A stretch of 64,000 nt of DNA from Streptomyces sp. S.PB5 (GTDB lineage Bacteria; Actinomycetota; Actinomycetes; Streptomycetales; Streptomycetaceae). The position numbers and the translations under genes were made by a program. Every line of letters begins with the position of its first letter. Position 1 is the first letter of the stretch. Where the stretch lies: the NCBI RefSeq assembly GCF_030403745.1, contig NZ_JAQMWP010000002.1, forward strand, positions 682,001 through 746,000, in the 5' to 3' direction. The notes below the pieces were generated by a model. It saw nothing but the letters and a program-made list of their open reading frames with translations. It was not told the origin of the DNA and ran no database searches. Shown here one piece after another: positions 60,722-64,000 of the stretch.

Positions 60722-62454
60722 CTACAGCAACCCAAGGTCCACGGAGTCCGCGAGCGCCGCGAGACCCGCGTCCCCCGGATGCAGATGATCCCCGCTGTCG
60801 TACGCGGGCAGCATCCGCGCCGGATGGTCCGGGTCCCGCGCCACCCCGTCGAAGTCGAGGACGCCGTCGAACACGCCGGCGTCCCGGATCCAGGCGTTGA
60901 CGGCGACCCGCTCGGCGTCCACGGCGGCCGTGCAGCGTGCCTCGCCCTCGCACGGCAGGATCGTCGCGGCCAGCATCCGCAGCCCGCGCGCATGCCCCCG
61001 GTCGGCGATCTCCCGCAGCCCCGCGATCACCTCGTCCGCCGTCGCCCCCCACCGCACATCGTTGACGCCCTGGAACACGACCGCCGTACGCGCCGACGTC
61101 TGCGCGAGCACATCCCGGTCGAACCGGTGCAGCGCGCTCACCCCGCCCGTGTCCGCGGACACCCCGTCACCGGGATAGCGGTCCAGGAGCACACGGTTCG
61201 CGGAGATCCCCTGGTTGAGCACCCCGTAGTGCGGCACCACATCCTGCGCCAGCAGCCGTGTGGCCAGCACATCGGGCCACCGCCGGTCGGCGTCCACCGT
61301 CGACCGGTCCCCGTCGGTGATCGAGTCCCCGAGCAGCACCAGGGACCCCGGCCCGCCGCCCACGTCCACCCCGGTCAGCAGCGGCCGGCTCGTCAGGACG
61401 GTCGTGTACGCCGTCGCCGAGCCGTCCGCCGTGTGGTCGCCCGCCTCACTGACGTACGACCGCTGCTGTGCGAGCCGGTGCACGGGCGCCGCCGCGACCG
61501 TCCCCGGCAGATGGAAGCTCACCAGCAGATCGGTGTCCGCGGGCACCTCGAAGTCGAGCGGATCGCTGAACGCCTGCGCCCCGGCGGGCACCTCGACACC
61601 CGCCGCCCCCTGGAAGCGCACCGCCACCGGCACGTCCCGCGCCGCCGCGCCCGACTCCCGCACGCCCACCGTCGCGCTCCCGATCCGCACCGGCGCCGCC
61701 GCGAAGGTGTTGTCGAACCGCAGCCGCACCCGGGGCCCGTCCACCGAGGTGTGCACCACCAGCCGCAGCGTCCGGTCGCTCCACGGCCCGACCGACGGAT
61801 ACCCGGCGGTCGCCGCCGCCCAACTCCCGCTCCAGTCGGCCGTGATGGCCCGCACGGACAGCGAGAACACATGCAGGCCCGGCGAGTCGGGCAGCCGCAT
61901 CGAGGCCACCGGTCGCCCTCGGACGATCGGGACCGTCACGACGTACAGCCGTGTCCGCTCGGTGAGTTGGCCGCCGGGTGTGTTCACATGCGGCAGCGCC
62001 ACCGCCTTCGTGGCGAGGGGGCCGGTGCGCCAGTCGGGGGCGGTGAGGCGGTACGAGGAGCTGCTGCCGTCGGCGTACGAGACAACGCCCGTGCCCGTCA
62101 CCGCGGTGCCGTCCGTGCCCGCCGTCAGGAAGGCGAGCGCGTCGCCCCGGCCGATCACCCCCCGGACTGTCCGGCGGCCCGCACGTTGTCCGGCACGCCC
62201 GGTTCCCGCCGCGGCCAGGTCAGCCGTGCGCCCTGCACGGTCAGGGCCCGGCCGGGAGTCCAGCCCGCTGCCGCCAGGTCCTGGGCCGACAGCGAGGCGC
62301 CCGAACCGTCGAAGTCCGCCTCACCGGGCCGGGTGTCGTCACTGACCGCGGTGTTGTCGAAGAGCCGTTCCAGAGGCAGGGGTTGTGTTCTCGGCGCGGC
62401 CGGCACCGCCGGAACCGTTTCCGGTGCCACCGCCCGTCCCGGGCCGGCCAGCAC
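60722..62454 (-). pseudogene. SGNH/GDSL hydrolase gene split by a frameshift
   Basis: Two frames make one protein. The upstream piece (62454-62155) gives RLFDNTAVSDDTRPGEADFDG...RALTVQGARLTWP and stops at TGA directly after a run of six G (minus strand; bases 62158-62163). The downstream piece (62158-60722, 478 residues) continues the same beta-sandwich domain (RGDALAFLTAGTDGTAVTG...VVSYADGSSSSYRL) and then the hydrolase: block I VLLGDSITDG, block III FQGVNDVRWG and Asp-x2-His in DHLHPGDAG. One extra G restores a single frame. No start with a good signal peptide is visible upstream of 62454 either, so the N-terminus may be decayed. Alternatives: assembly error or phase-variable G tract. Confidence 0.78.
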
Positions 62455-62631
62455 CAGGACCCTGATCCCCCGTTCGGTACCGGTCAGGACGAGACCCGAG
62501 ACGCTCCGTGAAGTTAAGGAGGCAGGGGTGGCCCGTCAACGAGCCATGCCCGAACTCGGCGTGAAGTCGCCCGGAATCGACCCCCCGCGCGCCTGTGGTG
62601 CCAGGCCCTGTGCCAATGACACGCTGGGCGT

Positions 62632-63039
62632 ATGAAGATCCCTTTTCTCGGCCACCGCCGCAAGGAACCCGAGGCGCACGACGCCGAGGGCATCGCCGAA
62701 CTGCTCTCCGAGTGCGAGCTGCTGCGCCGCCAGGCGGAGCGGTCGGGCGTCCAACTCGACGACACGGCTGCCTCGTTGGAGGCGCTGGACCAGCTGGTGC
62801 CCCGCTGGCGGGACGACGAGGAGGTCCTGGAGTGGCTCGGCAACGACGCCGGGCTGTATCTCGGGACGGTGATCGTACGGACCGTGGAGGGGGCCCGGTG
62901 GGGCATCAGATCCGACGGGCAGCCGGTGATCCTGCTCGCCTCCGGCCGTGAGTTCGACGTCGTCGCCGACGGGCACGAGTGGGCGGCCAGCGGGGTGCCC
63001 GAACTCTCCCAGCTGTATGCCGAGGTGGCGGAGGCGTAG
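62632..63039 (+). CDS. Conserved hypothetical protein (DUF6278-like)
   Basis: 135 residues. A basic lead (MKIPFLGHRRKEPE), two helices (IAELLSECELLRRQAERSGVQL, SLEALDQLVPRW), then a beta region (NDAGLYLGTVIVRTVEGARWGI...GREFDVVADGHEW). Resembles a family widespread beside glutamate ABC genes in streptomycetes whose role is unknown. No motif for catalysis. ATG 62632; no strong Shine-Dalgarno sequence. Confidence 0.7.
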   Translation: MKIPFLGHRRKEPEAHDAEGIAELLSECELLRRQAERSGVQLDDTAASLEALDQLVPRWRDDEEVLEWLGNDAGLYLGTVIVRTVEGARWGIRSDGQPVILLASGREFDVVADGHEWAASGVPELSQLYAEVAEA

Positions 63040-63179
63040 GGGAGGGGGCGGGGAAGAGGGCGCATAAGAGGGGTGTAAATACGGCTAATGACCGAAAAGT
63101 GCGTGTCGCGCATTAACTCCACTCTTGTCTGGATAGTTTGCGGCAATCGCGACACAGCTGAGAGTGGGTAGGGCTGGGC
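63040..63179 (+). promoter_or_regulatory. Promoter region of the glutamate-type ABC operon
   Basis: 140 bases, unusually A/T-rich for this window around 63075-63145 (GTAAATACGGCTAATGACC and TCTGGATAGTTTGCGG). A -10-like TAGTTT lies at 63136, but no exact -35 partner is certain. Confidence 0.4.
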
Positions 63180-63923
63180 ATGGCCGTCGATCCGTTGATC
63201 GAGCTGCGTGACGTCAACAAGTACTACGGGGAGCTGCATGTCCTGCAGGACATCAATCTCACCGTCGGCAAGGGGGAGGTGGTCGTCGTCATCGGCCCGT
63301 CCGGGTCGGGAAAGTCGACACTGTGCCGGGCGATCAACCGGCTGGAGGCCATCCAGTCCGGCGAGATCCTGCTGGACGGGCGGCCGCTGCCGGAGGAGGG
63401 CAAAGCGCTGGCGCAGCTCCGTGCGGAGGTCGGCATGGTCTTCCAGTCCTTCAACCTCTTCGCCCACAAGACGGTCCTGCAGAACATCTCGCTGGCCCAG
63501 GTCAAGGTCCGGGGGCGCAAGAAGGACGAGGCCGACGAGCGCTCCCGCCGGTTGCTCGACCGCGTCGGCCTCGCCGACCAGGCGGACAAGTACCCGGCGC
63601 AGCTCTCCGGTGGCCAGCAGCAGCGTGTGGCCATCGCCCGCGCCCTCGCCATGGAGCCCAAGGCCCTGCTCTTCGACGAGCCGACCTCGGCCCTCGACCC
63701 GGAGATGATCAACGAGGTCCTGGAGGTCATGCGGCAGCTCGCCCGCGAGGGCATGACGATGGTCGTGGTCACCCATGAGATGGGCTTCGCCCGCTCGGCC
63801 GCCAACCGAGTCGTCTTCATGGCCGACGGGCGGATCATCGAGGACCGCGCGCCCGAGGAGTTCTTCACCAACCCCGACAGCGAGCGCGCGAAGGACTTCC
63901 TCTCCAAGATCCTCACGCACTGA
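63180..63923 (+). CDS. gluA: Polar amino-acid (glutamate-type) ABC transporter ATP-binding protein
   Basis: 247 residues. Walker A GPSGSGKST, Q-loop VFQSFNLF, signature LSGGQQQRVAIARAL, Walker B LLFDEPTSALD, and H-loop VVTHEMGFARS: an intact ABC ATPase. VNKYYGELHVLQDINL and the family length point to the polar amino acid class (GluA/GlnQ). In streptomycetes gluA is followed by gluB-gluC-gluD; here the window ends 77 bases later. Confidence 0.93.
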   Translation: MAVDPLIELRDVNKYYGELHVLQDINLTVGKGEVVVVIGPSGSGKSTLCRAINRLEAIQSGEILLDGRPLPEEGKALAQLRAEVGMVFQSFNLFAHKTVLQNISLAQVKVRGRKKDEADERSRRLLDRVGLADQADKYPAQLSGGQQQRVAIARALAMEPKALLFDEPTSALDPEMINEVLEVMRQLAREGMTMVVVTHEMGFARSAANRVVFMADGRIIEDRAPEEFFTNPDSERAKDFLSKILTH

Positions 63924-63939
63924 CCCGAGCAGGTCCGTC

Positions 63940-64000
63940 GTGCCGAACCTCTATTACGATGTGCCGTTCATCCCCGTGGTGACGGTGATCCCACCGGGGA
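63940..64000 (+). CDS. Possible start of a further gene at the right edge
   Basis: GTG at 63940 opens a frame to the window end (PNLYYDVPFIPVVTVIPPG), 17 bases after the gluA stop with AGGT just in front. It does not look like the lipoprotein signal expected for GluB. Could be chance. Confidence 0.2.
   Translation, partial: MPNLYYDVPFIPVVTVIPPG

Noticed and set aside
62158..62454. Programmed -1 frameshifting as explanation for the split SGNH gene
   Set aside because: No slippery heptamer of the usual X-XXY-YYZ type with a following pseudoknot is evident, and hydrolases of this family are not known to use frameshifting; decay or sequence error is simpler.

Overview
The window is a high-GC chromosomal segment with the look of a Streptomyces: third codon positions are almost always G or C, there are many GTG starts, overlapping ATGA/GTGA gene junctions, only two TTA codons noticed, and GC-rich perfect hairpins between genes. 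Gene order from about 1.8 to 13.7 kb and 26 to 33 kb matches, from memory, the purine/allantoin/glyoxylate region of S. coelicolor (around SCO6201-SCO6263). I see no tRNA, rRNA, CRISPR array, insertion sequence or phage gene.

Region 1 (1.8-13.7 kb) turns urate into glyoxylate-level carbon. It holds glyoxylate carboligase (gcl); a leftward operon hyi - glxR - catalase; a rightward uraD - HIU hydrolase - uricase operon; an 8-oxoguanine/guanine deaminase; and an NCS2 purine permease. Region 2 (13.8-25.9 kb) is mixed: AraC and HxlR regulators, an aminotransferase, two secreted/membrane proteins including a VWA protein, two divergent IucA/IucC siderophore synthetases, a HipA-like kinase and a SelW-like protein. 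Region 3 (26-33.2 kb) completes the purine theme with malate synthase, a MocA-like transferase, an IclR regulator (allR), allantoinase and allantoicase. At least six promoters across regions 1 and 3 carry the same inverted repeat (box A, TTCYG-N5-YGGAA), usually as two copies exactly 21 bp apart. Four carry a second palindrome (box B, TCAACA-N3-YGTTGA) lying over the -35 hexamer. Together they define a regulon visible in the DNA. The catalase of this regulon has Asp where the distal catalytic His should be.

Region 4 (33.3-39 kb) holds an SDR enzyme, an AIM24 protein, a DHFR-like reductase, a DMT exporter, an RNase Sa-type secreted ribonuclease and a sensor kinase. Region 5 (39.4-45.6 kb) is the most unusual part: a 91-residue protein with a TTA codon, a TPR-CHAT protease, a convergent caspase-like protease and a proline-rich seven-helix membrane protein. 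It sits between a sensor kinase and the only response regulator nearby, as if inserted into a two-component operon. Two different caspase-clan proteases, a tiny partner and a membrane protein suggest a conflict or programmed-death module.

Region 6 (46.4-64 kb) has a P450, a Gfo/Idh/MocA oxidoreductase divergent from a GntR regulator with twin TGTCCGGACA palindromes, a ROK kinase, an SNF2 helicase translationally coupled to a SWIM zinc-finger protein that carries a 12 x 39-bp repeat, a fused PcaD-PcaC protein with a cysteine nucleophile, a metallo-beta-lactamase-fold protein, exonuclease III, a frameshifted SGNH hydrolase and a glutamate-type ABC ATPase at the right edge.
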